Notes: generated by a model from the sequence alone, not told the origin. A stretch of DNA of 64,000 nt from DAOSWM01 sp035380045 (GCA_035380045.1 DAOSWM010000003.1:1-64000), one strand, 5' to 3'. Shown: positions 5,793-15,876, counted from the first letter of the stretch. Program-made: numbers and translations.

Positions 5793-8570
5793 TTATTGAA
5801 CTGCATAGTTAAGCACAAATCCGGTATTGGAACCCACAACCAGGTTAAACCTCGATTTTGTACTGGCAAATTGTCCTATGCTAAAAGGTGTTATACCCAT
5901 AAGAGGGAATCCCTTATACAATTTTCCATCGCCATTAATTAGGAATATTTCATCGGTTTCTGATGAAACCACGCCGATTTTCCGATCGCGCCCCCCAAAA
6001 TGGAAATAGATGGATTTTGGGTACAGGCACTCATCGAATTTCTGTGAGAATAGCTCCTTGCCACTATTCTTATACACGTAAAGTTTATTCCCATCGATAA
6101 AAATGTAATCCTTCAGCCCATCGGCATCAACATCTTGATAATCGAAGGAATGGTTTTTACTCAGGGTTTTAATTGCCTTTTCATCAACCTTGCCGTCGAA
6201 GTAAATAAAGCGAACCAATCCAAGTGTATCGGTTGTAACCAAGCGGGCTGGTGTTCTTGGTGAATTCGACTCCAGCACGAAAGTGCTGTTGGGCGCCTGA
6301 GAGAAAAAACGTGACAACCTAACCCGTTCGTTTCCTTTACGGTCGAGAATGTATGGCCGGTTCTCATCGGCAAATACTATGTAATCGCGTCCTGAAACCC
6401 TGAAATGCTGTAGAGGCTTCTCTACAATCTTCTCGCTCTTTTCAAAATCCCAACCGGGTACTACGTTGCCATCCATGTCGTAAACATAAATTCGTCTATC
6501 CTCACCGGCAATGAAGAAACGGTAATTGCGATTCTCCTCGTAATCGAATACTGAAATTGGATTTGTAGCTTCTGATCGAAGTTTCACAGGGAAGCCGTCA
6601 ACGTTATTCCCGTTTCTATCGAGAATATAAAAATGTGTACGGGTATTGAAAGCCAGCTGAAGCTTCCCGTTTCTGTACAAGTCAACCTGAGTTACCTCAC
6701 CCATTATTGGTTCGCTTAACGGCTTTTTCCACAGCACCCTGCCAATATCGTTTATTAGGTAGATTATATTCTTCTGGTCCTGTACAAAAATTTCGCGCTG
6801 CTGCGTGTTGTGGTTTATAACCAGCTGGGGTTTCATGGTGAAAAGGGTGTCGAGGCGTGTTTCCCAAACAGTTTGCGGATCATCGCTCGATGCAGGTGAG
6901 TATCTAGTACAAATATTATTAAAAACCATTCCCCGTCCGCTACTAAGTTGAATGGCTACACCCTGAAATTTTTGTAAAGTATTTTCTCTGGCAAGCAACC
7001 GTGATGCCATTACCGGGTTTAGAAATTCCCCAATCAGCTGCTCGGATTTTGATGGATTAACGTATAGCGTAAAGTTCGATTCGGGTGAGAGTAGCTGTGT
7101 GAACTGCTGGAATGAATTATCGGCCGAAAGCTGCTTATTATGAACGTTAGCCAGGATGAGTCTCGAAAGCGACTCGACTGAGGAGCCAAACACAATATAC
7201 GAGTCGATGAATGTGAAGTATTTATCGTTAACATCACAGAATAAGCTACCAAACAATGATTCGTGGATACCGGTGACTGGCAACCGGAAAATTTCGGCCG
7301 TTTTTTCACGGTCTATCCTATACTCGTGCTTAAAATCAGCAGCTCGTTGATTATTAAGCCGGGCGAAATTTTCAATTAAACCCATGAAGGTTTGCTTTGC
7401 CTGGCTTTTCCCCTTTGTACCAGTAGCAACATATATGCATTCGCTGTAGCTTTCGCCCTCGAATGGGATATACACCAGCGCCAGCTCATCGCGAAAGAAG
7501 GATGAATAAAAATCCTGTAGCTCTACTCCCAGCTTCTTGTTCAACTCACTCAACTGCTGCTCGTACCTGCGTAAGCGAACGTTTCCGTCGAGGTAGCTGG
7601 TGTACTGTTGAATGTAGCTTTCCATATCGGATATTCCAAGGGAAGCGAATGCCGCTGTTTGTGCCGGAAGAATTGTTGTAACTTTTGATTGAACTGGTTT
7701 CTGGTTTTTGAATATTCGGTAAAAAGTATTCGACGAGTCGGAAAGCTGAGAGAATCCGTTCAGCGAAATGGCATCGGGCTTAAGAATCAAATCCAGCTCG
7801 CTCCAAAGCGATACGTCCGATAATGAAATAAAGCCCTGCCGGTAGTTTTCGTTTATCAGCTGCTTAAAGATGCCTGTAATTTCACTGTGTTTTACGTAAA
7901 TGTTGGCATCTACTCTCGACCCAGCTGTTTTTTGTATGTTTACAAAATTCTTGTCGTCGAGTAGCGATGTGCCTGAACCGAGCTGGCCAATTGCTGACTC
8001 CACAAGCAATATTGAAGTGCTTGCCACAATAACGTTCTGGTGAATAGCGAAAGAAAATTCAGGGATTTTCTCCGATTCTGTGCCCGATAGCGAATAAATT
8101 GTAACGTGGTTATACTTCTTCTCGCTGAACTTGTATCTTCCTTCAGCGAGCTGGTTGGCTAAACCAAGAATATCGGATTGGCTAACTCCTCTGGGAATAT
8201 TTGCCGATAGTAAAATGCACGGTTCGCCCTTACCTATTGGATGTACCGATAAGAAAACCGGATTCTGGTATACCAGCTGACTAAAAGATGCCGAAGTAGC
8301 TTTTATTGAATCAGCCCAATTAAGAATTCTTTGGGCTTCGGAAACAAGGCTAAAATTTTGAGCCGTTGTCCACAGCTGATTCTCGTTGCTCAACTTTTGG
8401 CTCAGCTCTTCAAAGCTGTCGCTTTGAATAATAATGCCTGCGTCAATTGGTACTGCCTTAATGGCTAGAGAGGTAATTTTCGACTGCCCTTCAATCCAGA
8501 AGAAATATGCTAAACCGGCTGCTACAATTATTACTGTTGAAATTGCTGATAAAACAAGAATTCTTTTCAT
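5793..8570 (-). CDS. Membrane-anchored protein with C-terminal propeller-like repeats
   Basis: A 925-residue protein with an N-terminal membrane helix (residues about 4-25), a long extracytoplasmic part and, from about residue 565, repeated segments such as TRTHFYILDRNGNNVDGFP, RRIYVYDMDGNVVPGW and NRPYILDRKGNERVRLS. These look like blades of a PQQ/VCBS-type beta-propeller. The first 550 residues resemble DUF3352-like periplasmic proteins, but I do not assign a family firmly. A start at 8600 would add ten residues before the hydrophobic segment; I prefer the ATG at 8570, which gives a normal MKR signal-anchor start. Leading the run with DUF4834 and gldA suggests an envelope role. Confidence 0.8.
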   Translation of the reverse strand: MKRILVLSAISTVIIVAAGLAYFFWIEGQSKITSLAIKAVPIDAGIIIQSDSFEELSQKLSNENQLWTTAQNFSLVSEAQRILNWADSIKATSASFSQLVYQNPVFLSVHPIGKGEPCILLSANIPRGVSQSDILGLANQLAEGRYKFSEKKYNHVTIYSLSGTESEKIPEFSFAIHQNVIVASTSILLVESAIGQLGSGTSLLDDKNFVNIQKTAGSRVDANIYVKHSEITGIFKQLINENYRQGFISLSDVSLWSELDLILKPDAISLNGFSQLSDSSNTFYRIFKNQKPVQSKVTTILPAQTAAFASLGISDMESYIQQYTSYLDGNVRLRRYEQQLSELNKKLGVELQDFYSSFFRDELALVYIPFEGESYSECIYVATGTKGKSQAKQTFMGLIENFARLNNQRAADFKHEYRIDREKTAEIFRLPVTGIHESLFGSLFCDVNDKYFTFIDSYIVFGSSVESLSRLILANVHNKQLSADNSFQQFTQLLSPESNFTLYVNPSKSEQLIGEFLNPVMASRLLARENTLQKFQGVAIQLSSGRGMVFNNICTRYSPASSDDPQTVWETRLDTLFTMKPQLVINHNTQQREIFVQDQKNIIYLINDIGRVLWKKPLSEPIMGEVTQVDLYRNGKLQLAFNTRTHFYILDRNGNNVDGFPVKLRSEATNPISVFDYEENRNYRFFIAGEDRRIYVYDMDGNVVPGWDFEKSEKIVEKPLQHFRVSGRDYIVFADENRPYILDRKGNERVRLSRFFSQAPNSTFVLESNSPRTPARLVTTDTLGLVRFIYFDGKVDEKAIKTLSKNHSFDYQDVDADGLKDYIFIDGNKLYVYKNSGKELFSQKFDECLYPKSIYFHFGGRDRKIGVVSSETDEIFLINGDGKLYKGFPLMGITPFSIGQFASTKSRFNLVVGSNTGFVLNYAVQ

Positions 8571-8701
8571 GGTAAAACAAGCTAGCTTTTTAATGGCCAC
8601 AAATTGAGCTAGCGCAAAGTTAACATGAATATTATGAATTAACTAGACCGAAAAGTTAAATAGTGCTTATTGTTCTGTTTCGGTAATGCTAAAGGTTTGG
8701 G

Positions 8702-10294
8702 TTAAAACCCGTAGCAGCCACCGAAAGTAAAAGTTAACCCGTTGGTGAAAAAGGAGGGAGTATAATCCTGAACGTTCCCCGAGTAACTGGCAAAATCGAA
8801 ACCAAGATATAGGTGGCTATCGTTCAACACCTCAAAATCGAATTTTGAGGAAACAATTTTAGCTTCCCAGTCAACGGTTTCCATGAAAGGTATTCCAAGT
8901 CGAGAGGGTTCTAAACTCGTGTCGGGGCCTTTTTGTGCCCATGTAAATGAAATTTCAGCCCGAAAGGTTCGGTAGGGTTTAACGGCAACTGATGCAAAAA
9001 AGTCCTGCGAATTTTCCCTAAGGTAGTAACCCAGGTTGTAACGGTTGCTCTCAAAGGTTGTGGTTTCAATAATGTGCTCGTAAACCTGCGGGTTTGTTCG
9101 GGAGTACTCAGCGGTAAGTATTACGTTTTGCAGGGGGAAATTGCTCAGGCGAAAGCCTGTTTTAATGCTGAAATAGTTGCTATGTCGGTCCTCGTCGAAC
9201 ATTCGGGAGATGGCAATCTCATCCAGAAATAGTGAGAAGTACAGGTGTAGGTTCTTCACTTGGCGTGAAGAAATATCCATAAACATCTGGGAATTCTGCC
9301 CCGTGTAGTTGGACATGCCATTCAAATGATGGTCGATGGATTTAAAGAAGAATACCGGGGTTAGGTAGGCGGGGTGCACATCGAGGTCGGAGTAAATTAT
9401 TGAATTCCCGAACGAAAGGTTCAACTTCCTAACCGGAGTAAAAGTAAAAAAGTTGGCGGCAATGTACTTTGGATGAAATAGGTTACGAGGTGCACCTGCA
9501 TACGTATATGTTCTGCTGCTATCGATAACCTGCGAAACCAGCCAACCATGAATGAAGTTCAGCTCAAACCACCGGGCAGGCTTTAGGTTCAACTTCATCA
9601 TGGTAAATGAGGGTGCACGGCTGTAAAGAATGTTTGTACCATTGTATCCGCTCCCCCACTCAACATGATCCTTCACAACCCCAACGGTTCCCCAACCCCA
9701 ACTCCATGTTGCACCTCCACGCATTTCGCTGAATTCGCCCCCTTCATTTTTAGGCTTATAGCCTCCCCCCTGATAGTGATTTAGGTAGGTTGCTTCGGCT
9801 AATCGGTTGCTCTCGGCATAATCGCGCAAACTCGCGTACAATGCAAAACCTTTGCCCATGTAGCTCCACGCTTCGGCGCCAACCCAGCGCCGGTAGGCTA
9901 TTTCGCTATTGGAGTAGAACGAGTTAACCCCCAAAAGAGGATTCAACGTTGCTGTAAAAAGGCTGTCGCGGTAGTAAATAACATCGAAGCGGCGATCAAA
10001 GTTCTTGTCGGGATGCAGCTCCTTCCCAAAATCTTTGAGGTAGAATTCAAGTTCAGCCTGCTGCCTTCTGTTCAACTGGTCCTTCTGCAAGCTGGCTGCT
10101 TGCAACATGTTGCTTACTTGGTTTCTGGAGTATGGCTTAACAGAGCTGTTAACTTCAACCAACCCGGAGCTGGCCAGCTCATCAATAAACTCGTAAACGC
10201 TCGTATTTCTTACATGATGGTACACCGATTGTCCATGTAGCTGGCTCGAAAAAATACCAATAAAAAGAACTACAGAAATTATTAATCGGTGCAT
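8702..10294 (-). CDS. Capsule assembly Wzi-family outer-membrane protein
   Basis: A 530-residue protein with a signal peptide ending near residue 21 (SSQLHGQ), then a helical segment (YEFIDELASSGLVEVNSSVK) and a long series of amphipathic beta strands ending in FTFGGCYGF, as expected for an outer-membrane barrel. The pattern YRRWVGAEAWSYMGKGFALYASLRDYAES followed by WSWGWGTVGVVKDHVEWGSG is what Bacteroidota proteins labelled capsule assembly Wzi show. Wzi of Escherichia coli anchors capsule polysaccharide at the cell surface; the same job here is inferred. It starts 24 bases after the hybrid kinase gene, so the two are probably one transcript. Confidence 0.78.
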   Translation of the reverse strand: MHRLIISVVLFIGIFSSQLHGQSVYHHVRNTSVYEFIDELASSGLVEVNSSVKPYSRNQVSNMLQAASLQKDQLNRRQQAELEFYLKDFGKELHPDKNFDRRFDVIYYRDSLFTATLNPLLGVNSFYSNSEIAYRRWVGAEAWSYMGKGFALYASLRDYAESNRLAEATYLNHYQGGGYKPKNEGGEFSEMRGGATWSWGWGTVGVVKDHVEWGSGYNGTNILYSRAPSFTMMKLNLKPARWFELNFIHGWLVSQVIDSSRTYTYAGAPRNLFHPKYIAANFFTFTPVRKLNLSFGNSIIYSDLDVHPAYLTPVFFFKSIDHHLNGMSNYTGQNSQMFMDISSRQVKNLHLYFSLFLDEIAISRMFDEDRHSNYFSIKTGFRLSNFPLQNVILTAEYSRTNPQVYEHIIETTTFESNRYNLGYYLRENSQDFFASVAVKPYRTFRAEISFTWAQKGPDTSLEPSRLGIPFMETVDWEAKIVSSKFDFEVLNDSHLYLGFDFASYSGNVQDYTPSFFTNGLTFTFGGCYGF

Positions 10295-10318
10295 AACATC
10301 AAAGTTTTTAAAGAGTTG

Positions 10319-12889
10319 CTAAAGTCTCTCCATCTCAAGAATTAACAGTTCCTGAATTTTAGCTATTTCCTCGGCAACTACCTGAATGGTTTGAACTAGC
10401 ACCGATTCATCGATACTACTAAAATCGGCATTCTCTATGCTTTCCAGTGTTTCGGCAATGGAATATATTTTAAATTGCTTAAAGCCCGATTTCATACGGT
10501 GTGATGTTTCCTTTACCTTTTGCCAGTCGTTCCTTTCAGCAAACTCAACTAAGTTTGAAAGATTGCTGGACGCATTGTCCATAAATGTTTTTAGGATTAA
10601 ACGCGCCGATTCGCTATCACCCCCAGAGAATTTATGAATATCGGTTAAGTCGAAGGGGGTTTTATTCTCTTCATTTTCAGCCACCTCAGGTGGTGTAAAC
10701 TCCATGGTTTCCTGGTTCACAAAGGGAGCAATCTGGTTGTAGAGCTGTATCTCGTAGAAGGGTTTTATTAGTACCCCGTCGAAACCAAATTCCTTGTAAA
10801 ACTCAGGGTTATCGTTAATGTTATTTGCCGTAAGGGCAATTACATGGGGTTGCTCGGTGTCCTGAAAATGCTCGCGAATTGCTTTAACCAGATCGAACCC
10901 GCTGATGTTTGGCATGTGAATATCGGTTAGAATAACCGAAAATTGGTTCTCTTTTATTAACTCGAGCGCTTTGGCCGGATCGCCAATTGATTCTGCTTCA
11001 GCACCAAAGGCCTTAAGCATTTCTGAAATAAGCATTTGGCTCATTGGATCATCATCAACCACTAATGCTTTAATTTCAGAAGGTAAGGTAAGATTAATAC
11101 TGGCAATTTCTCTATCGGATTTGATGGGCAAATCCTTCGATATATTGTAGGAAATGGCAAGGGAAAATGTGCTGCCCGTTTTAGTAGAACTTGCAACCGA
11201 AATGGTTGCCCCTTGAAGTTCGGCCAACTTCTTAACAATAGTAAGACCTAGACCGGTTCCCCCGTACTGTCTGGTTGTACTGGAATCAGCCTGAGTAAAC
11301 TGTTCGAAAATTGACTCAAGCTTTTCTTCAGGAATTCCAATTCCGGTATCCGACACTTCAAATGCATATCGAGCAGTTGTTTCGTTTATTTCGAGACACT
11401 TTGCATTTACTGCAACATGACCCTTCTCCGTGAATTTTATAGCATTGCTAATGAGATTAAAAAGAATTTGTTTGAAACGGAAGGGATCGCCAGTTACAGT
11501 TATGCAAGCTTCCTCTTCTGCATTCAATTCAAGTCCTAAGTTCTTTTCTTTGGCTTTAATTCGGAAAGTATTCACAACCTCTTGAAGAACATCGAATGGT
11601 GTAAATGGTATCGATTCAATACGCAGGTAACCAGCATCAATTTTGGAAAGATCTAGAATGTCATTAATTATTTCGAGCAGATGCTCCGATGATGTTTTTA
11701 GCGATTGGACAAACTCTTCCTGTTTCCTTGACAGTTCAGTTTTTCCAAGCTGACGTGAAAAACCTATCACAGCACTCAACGGAGTACGTATTTCGTGGCT
11801 CATATTTGCCAGGAACTCCTCTTTTGCCCTTAATAACTTTTCTGCCAGTTGCTTGGCTTCAAATAACCTATTCCGGTAGTACACGCTTTGAGATACCTCC
11901 CGGAAAATAATAGCTGTAAAAATTACAATTATCAGAAAAGCTACACCACCAAGCACCAGCAGAGATATGGTAGACTCCCGAACCAGCTCCTTTGCTTCCT
12001 GTGCCTTTATGTAAGAAGCACTTAGCTCCTCCTTCTCGAGCATCGACAATATGGTTCGTATTTGATCCATTATGGCTTTGTCACTTTTCAGCAACTCAAG
12101 CTCCTTCGAACTTATTAAGTTTAACGCGAAAGTGTGCTCCTGCTGAATACTACTTAAAATTTTAATCACCTCGTTTAGTAAGCTATCGGAAGGAACAAAA
12201 GCCTTCTGCATGGTATCGATTCTGGTTTCAACCTCCACCATAAGCTTGGTTATGGTAGTATCCTTGGTGATTTCCTTCTTTGAGAACCAGCCTTTCATCC
12301 GGTTAAAGAAACCCTCATCGGATTGTACATCTGCTAAAGGTTGTGTGATTACTGAATCTTTTGTAGTTGTTTTGGTGGTAGTGGTGCTAACAACCACCGA
12401 GGGTCCTACTGCCGAGTCGGGTTCTAACCGCTCAAGTTCCTGAACGGCCATCTCATAAAACTGCGAAGTATGATCGCTACTTTTTAGGTACAATAAATCG
12501 TTCAGTATTCGTCCCTTTCGAAGGAGTAAATTCTTAATAAGTTCAACCTTTGAACGCTGAATGGGATCGTTTAGGGTTAAAACCAGGAGTGAGTCAACCT
12601 CATCGTTTACATTAAGGAGCGAGGTGAAGTACTGGTTTAGGTAGTCCTCTTCGTGGGTTAACGTGTACGTTCGAATGCTGCCTTCGGCATCATATATCTC
12701 GGTGAGAATTCCGTTTAGCTTCACCAGCTTTTTATTCGGTTGCGAAAGCGTTTCACGTGTTTTAGTTAAGCCGAGAAACCCTTTGAAAGTTATAGCAACA
12801 GCGGCAACCGCAATGGCAACAATAACCATAAAGGCTAAAATAACCTTAGGTTTTATCCATGTGCGCTGGGGTTTCTCGATTTTTTCCAT
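10319..12889 (-). CDS. Hybrid sensor histidine kinase with receiver and Hpt domains
   Basis: An 856-residue BarA-like sensor. A first membrane helix is at about 16-35, then a periplasmic helical sensor of CHASE3 type, a second helix at about 312-330, HisKA with MSHEIRTPLSAVIGF, and HATPase_c with N-box NLISNAIKF, DTGIGIPEEK and GGTGLGL. A receiver follows (VVDDDP, phospho-aspartate in ILTDIHMP, lysine in LIKPF), and last an Hpt domain with the histidine in SHRMKSGFKQF. All four phosphorelay residues are present, so an output regulator is expected elsewhere. The periplasmic part carries an unusual threonine run near residue 170. It is likely co-transcribed with the Wzi-like gene. Confidence 0.93.
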   Translation of the reverse strand: MEKIEKPQRTWIKPKVILAFMVIVAIAVAAVAITFKGFLGLTKTRETLSQPNKKLVKLNGILTEIYDAEGSIRTYTLTHEEDYLNQYFTSLLNVNDEVDSLLVLTLNDPIQRSKVELIKNLLLRKGRILNDLLYLKSSDHTSQFYEMAVQELERLEPDSAVGPSVVVSTTTTKTTTKDSVITQPLADVQSDEGFFNRMKGWFSKKEITKDTTITKLMVEVETRIDTMQKAFVPSDSLLNEVIKILSSIQQEHTFALNLISSKELELLKSDKAIMDQIRTILSMLEKEELSASYIKAQEAKELVRESTISLLVLGGVAFLIIVIFTAIIFREVSQSVYYRNRLFEAKQLAEKLLRAKEEFLANMSHEIRTPLSAVIGFSRQLGKTELSRKQEEFVQSLKTSSEHLLEIINDILDLSKIDAGYLRIESIPFTPFDVLQEVVNTFRIKAKEKNLGLELNAEEEACITVTGDPFRFKQILFNLISNAIKFTEKGHVAVNAKCLEINETTARYAFEVSDTGIGIPEEKLESIFEQFTQADSSTTRQYGGTGLGLTIVKKLAELQGATISVASSTKTGSTFSLAISYNISKDLPIKSDREIASINLTLPSEIKALVVDDDPMSQMLISEMLKAFGAEAESIGDPAKALELIKENQFSVILTDIHMPNISGFDLVKAIREHFQDTEQPHVIALTANNINDNPEFYKEFGFDGVLIKPFYEIQLYNQIAPFVNQETMEFTPPEVAENEENKTPFDLTDIHKFSGGDSESARLILKTFMDNASSNLSNLVEFAERNDWQKVKETSHRMKSGFKQFKIYSIAETLESIENADFSSIDESVLVQTIQVVAEEIAKIQELLILEMERL

Positions 12890-13017
12890 TAAATGGTTCT
12901 TCCAATTTTCATCCTCGAAAACCGTAATGTGTAGGATGTGGTGCTAAATTAGTGAAAAACATTGATTATGTTCTACGAGAAAATGGGAAAATAGTTTTAG
13001 GAAGAATGTGGGCACGC

Positions 13018-13179
13018 AGAAGAGGGTGTCATTAAAAGTTCACTGTGTGGCTCAGTAGAGGACTCTATGAAACTCCGTGGAATTTTTATTGTAGTGTACC
13101 ACAGGGCCTCACAATGGAGACACAGAATTTCTCAGGGCTGTAAATTTAATTCTTTTGGGCTTTTTAAACACCCTCTTCT
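13018..13179. mobile_element. MITE-like element with terminal inverted repeats
   Basis: The 301-base gap between 12890 and 13190 holds no gene. Inside it, AGAAGAGGGTGT at 13018-13029 is repeated as its exact complement at 13168-13179. The match continues imperfectly inward as an AT-rich block (ATTAAAAG against TTTAAAAAG). The 138-base core has no reading frame and contains phrases such as CACAGGGCCTCACAATGG and GAGACACAGAAT. No convincing target duplication is seen. Size and ends suit a non-autonomous miniature element. Confidence 0.5.
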
Positions 13180-13190
13180 ATACTCGTGGG

Positions 13191-14057
13191 TTAATCCACT
13201 ACAATAACTAAATACTTTGATGCGCTCCAAAAACTTTCAGCATCAACTATATCAATTTTTTCAATGATATTTGACTCGTTAAGAACCAGCTGAAACGATT
13301 CTGAAGGGTGCGAGGTAACCAGCCTCGCTTTTTTGGCAAATAATGGAATCGAAGGTGTTTTGGTCACGTCAATTTTTGTGAAATAATTCTCGTTAAAATC
13401 GGGTTTTAATTTCAGTGTTTTACCGATTCCTATAAAGCCACCCGTTTTTTCTACAACGCCGTTGTCAACAAGTTCTCTTTTTGTTCCGTATGCATACCAA
13501 GCCATATTAAGCAAATCGATTTTGCTTTCCACCTCCTTGGCAAGTAGTTCCTTCTCAACGTTCAGCGTATCGATGGTTGCGTTTAGAACTTCAAGCGAAA
13601 AATTAAGGTTTGCCAAACTTTCTTTCAGAAGCTCAATTTGGCTATCGCGCTCGCTGAGCAACCGGCTGGTTTGTTCAATTCGCTGTTCTAACCCTTCAAC
13701 TTTAAAGTCGGAGTCCTTCACCTGCTTGGCAAGGCTACGAATCGATTTCTTGTTCTGGGTCATAAGTTCATTTATGAACTGTATGTCTTCGTTAATTCTC
13801 TCACGCACATCACTTTGCATTTCGGCGCCCAGGGCTGCATTCTTGGAAATAGTATTCTCTTTCTCCTTTATCACAATTAGGTTCTCTTCAATTTCATTAA
13901 GCACTCTAAAAAACTGATTAATAACGGAATCTTTCATCTGATTATCGTTTCTAAGCGCTTCAACCTGTTGTTTTAAAGTTTCAATTTCTTTTTTCTCTTT
14001 TTCTTTGCAAGAAAATACTAGTAGAATAGCAATTAGTAGAACTAGATACTTTTTCAT
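13191..14057 (-). CDS. Coiled-coil lipoprotein, unknown function
   Basis: A 288-residue lipoprotein. The signal has lipobox LVFSC, followed by KEKEKKEIETLKQQVEALRN, which starts a long coiled coil reaching about residue 180 (heptads such as QIELLKESLANLNFSLEVL). The C-terminal part is globular, with KTGGFIGIGKTLKLKPDF and a final strand SKYLVIVVD. A start at 14084 would put nine polar residues before the signal, so I chose the ATG at 14057. This type of protein is common in Bacteroidota, and I know no assigned role. It is monocistronic by position, with a -7 element at 14145-14152. Confidence 0.78.
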   Translation of the reverse strand: MKKYLVLLIAILLVFSCKEKEKKEIETLKQQVEALRNDNQMKDSVINQFFRVLNEIEENLIVIKEKENTISKNAALGAEMQSDVRERINEDIQFINELMTQNKKSIRSLAKQVKDSDFKVEGLEQRIEQTSRLLSERDSQIELLKESLANLNFSLEVLNATIDTLNVEKELLAKEVESKIDLLNMAWYAYGTKRELVDNGVVEKTGGFIGIGKTLKLKPDFNENYFTKIDVTKTPSIPLFAKKARLVTSHPSESFQLVLNESNIIEKIDIVDAESFWSASKYLVIVVD

Positions 14058-14144
14058 ACTTATTTTTTTTGGTTGATTTTTCAATTCATAGCATTCAACG
14101 CATACGAATAGTTACCTAGTGTATAACCAATTGCATACCAAACC

Positions 14145-14152
14145 CAAAAATA
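14145..14152 (-). promoter_or_regulatory. Bacteroidota -7 promoter element
   Basis: The minus strand reads TATTTTTG (TAnnTTTG), leaving a leader of about 80 bases to the ATG at 14057. No clear -33 match. Confidence 0.35.
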
Positions 14153-14266
14153 CCCAATATTTTATGTATATTATTGTGTATGTTTACGTTAATGAATGTG
14201 CTTTTTACAAAACAACATATTGTTGGGAAAAAAATTCAACAACCTGTGAGCATGTAGAAGTGAAAG

Positions 14267-15772
14267 TTAAGGGTTACTAGTATTGACAACACCCACTAGG
14301 TATTTTGAGATTATCTTTAGAAATTCGTCTGGATCGATTGGTTTTGCAATATAATCGATACAACCAACCTTAAAGCATTTGTTCTTATCGTCATTGAAAA
14401 CATTCGCCGTTTGGGCAATAATTTTAATTTCAGGGTTATGCAACAGAATTTGTTCTGTTGCCTCATAACCTGTAATAAACGGTAATCGCATATCCATTAT
14501 AACTAAGTCGATCTCGCTGTTTATCTTACAAACTTCAACCGCATCTTCACCATTTTTAACGTGAATTAGTTTTGCGTTCGTTCGGCTTAGCAATGCTTCA
14601 ATTAGCTGGAAACTAATCAAATCATCCTCAACAACAAGTATCAGTTTGTTGGTAAAATCATAATCGCCCGGCCTATTCTTCTCGTTGGTTTGAATCTCGT
14701 TACCCTCTGGGGATAACATCTTGTATGGGATTGTAAAGAAAAAGGTTGTTCCAACCCCCATCTCGGTTTTAAACCAAATATTTCCGCCAAGCAAGTTCAC
14801 CAACCCTTTGCAAATAGAAAGGCCTAAGCCGCTTCCCTCAGTGCTTTTAATGTAGGGCCTTTCGAGCGTTAGAAACCTTTTAAAAATATTTTTTTGTTGT
14901 TCCGGCTCAATCCCTATTCCAGTATCTCTAACATAAAACTTGATGACTTCATTCGTATCTAACTGGTAACCAAACTCTATTGTTCCCTCATTGGTTGAGT
15001 TGAATGCATTGTCAATTAAATTAAAAAGAATCTGTTCCACCCGAATGGAATCAGTATAAATATTTGCTTTTGCATCGCTTAAGGTTTTTACTAAACTTAA
15101 CCTAATTTTATCTTTTTTCCTTTTAGCCACCTCACTGCTAAATAATGTAAATAGGTTCGAAAGCAAACTGTTTATATTACATGCTGATTCCTTTATTGTA
15201 AGCTGTCCTACTTCAAGCTGAGAAATGCTAATTATATCATTTACTGTTCTGGTTAATGTATTCCCCCTTTGTCTCATTGTTTCAATATACTGCCTACGAA
15301 TATGGTTGGGCAGCTTATCATTATCAAGCAAGTGGGCAAACCCGAGTAATCCGTTCAGGGGAGTTCTTATCTCGTGGCTCATGTTAACCAAAAATGCCAT
15401 TTTAAGCTTTTCTCCATCCTCAGCTTTCCTCAAGGCTCCCTCCATCTGGCTGGTTCGTGCTTTAATAATATTTTCAAGGTTGGAGTTAACATGATTCAAC
15501 TCTGCGTTTAACTTCTCTAGTTCTCTTTTTTTTCTATTAATTCTTCGGTTTAGCAACATGAAGAAAGTTAAATGGAAAACCACTAATAGTGATACAAAAG
15601 AAAGGACAAAAACTAGGTTGTGCCTAAGAAACTCTATTATATTAATATCTTGTAGCCTTATGTTAAGAATATTTCGGTAGGAAACTGACGGCAAGTAATT
15701 GAAAGAGAAGGTATTTACATTAAAAACAATGTAAAATTTTACAAAATTGAAAATGCAAAATAACTTTGGCAT
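14267..15772 (-). CDS. Hybrid sensor histidine kinase with receiver domain
   Basis: A 501-residue membrane sensor. One confident membrane helix lies at about residues 52-74, and a coiled coil (KKRELEKLNAELNHVNSNLE) leads into HisKA (MSHEIRTPLNGLLGF). HATPase_c shows NLIDNAFNS, VRDTGIGIEPEQ and GSGLGLSICKGL. The C-terminal receiver has VVEDD, the phospho-aspartate in VIMDMRLP and the lysine in IAKPID. With almost no periplasmic part, the signal is probably sensed in the membrane or the cytoplasm. The first 30 residues are uncertain, but a well-formed promoter about 28 bases upstream supports this start. Output partner unknown. Confidence 0.92.
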   Translation of the reverse strand: MPKLFCIFNFVKFYIVFNVNTFSFNYLPSVSYRNILNIRLQDINIIEFLRHNLVFVLSFVSLLVVFHLTFFMLLNRRINRKKRELEKLNAELNHVNSNLENIIKARTSQMEGALRKAEDGEKLKMAFLVNMSHEIRTPLNGLLGFAHLLDNDKLPNHIRRQYIETMRQRGNTLTRTVNDIISISQLEVGQLTIKESACNINSLLSNLFTLFSSEVAKRKKDKIRLSLVKTLSDAKANIYTDSIRVEQILFNLIDNAFNSTNEGTIEFGYQLDTNEVIKFYVRDTGIGIEPEQQKNIFKRFLTLERPYIKSTEGSGLGLSICKGLVNLLGGNIWFKTEMGVGTTFFFTIPYKMLSPEGNEIQTNEKNRPGDYDFTNKLILVVEDDLISFQLIEALLSRTNAKLIHVKNGEDAVEVCKINSEIDLVIMDMRLPFITGYEATEQILLHNPEIKIIAQTANVFNDDKNKCFKVGCIDYIAKPIDPDEFLKIISKYLVGVVNTSNP

Positions 15773-15799
15773 CCCAACTGATTTTTATTGTAAACGGGG

Positions 15800-15832
15800 C
15801 AAATTTAGAATAAATAATATTGTACACTCAAA
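15800..15832 (-). promoter_or_regulatory. Complete Bacteroidota promoter for the hybrid kinase
   Basis: On the minus strand TTTG (15832-15829) and TAAATTTG (15807-15800) are separated by 21 bases, which fits the TTTG/TAnnTTTG arrangement. The predicted start of transcription is about 20 bases before the ATG at 15772. Confidence 0.65.
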
Positions 15833-15876
15833 AATATTGATGGGTGACCCAAAAAAGTTGATTAAAAAAGGTTTCG

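Noticed and set aside
8571..8600. Ten-residue upstream start for the 925-residue membrane protein
   Set aside because: It places KKLACFT before the natural MKR signal anchor and has no promoter support; not fully excluded.
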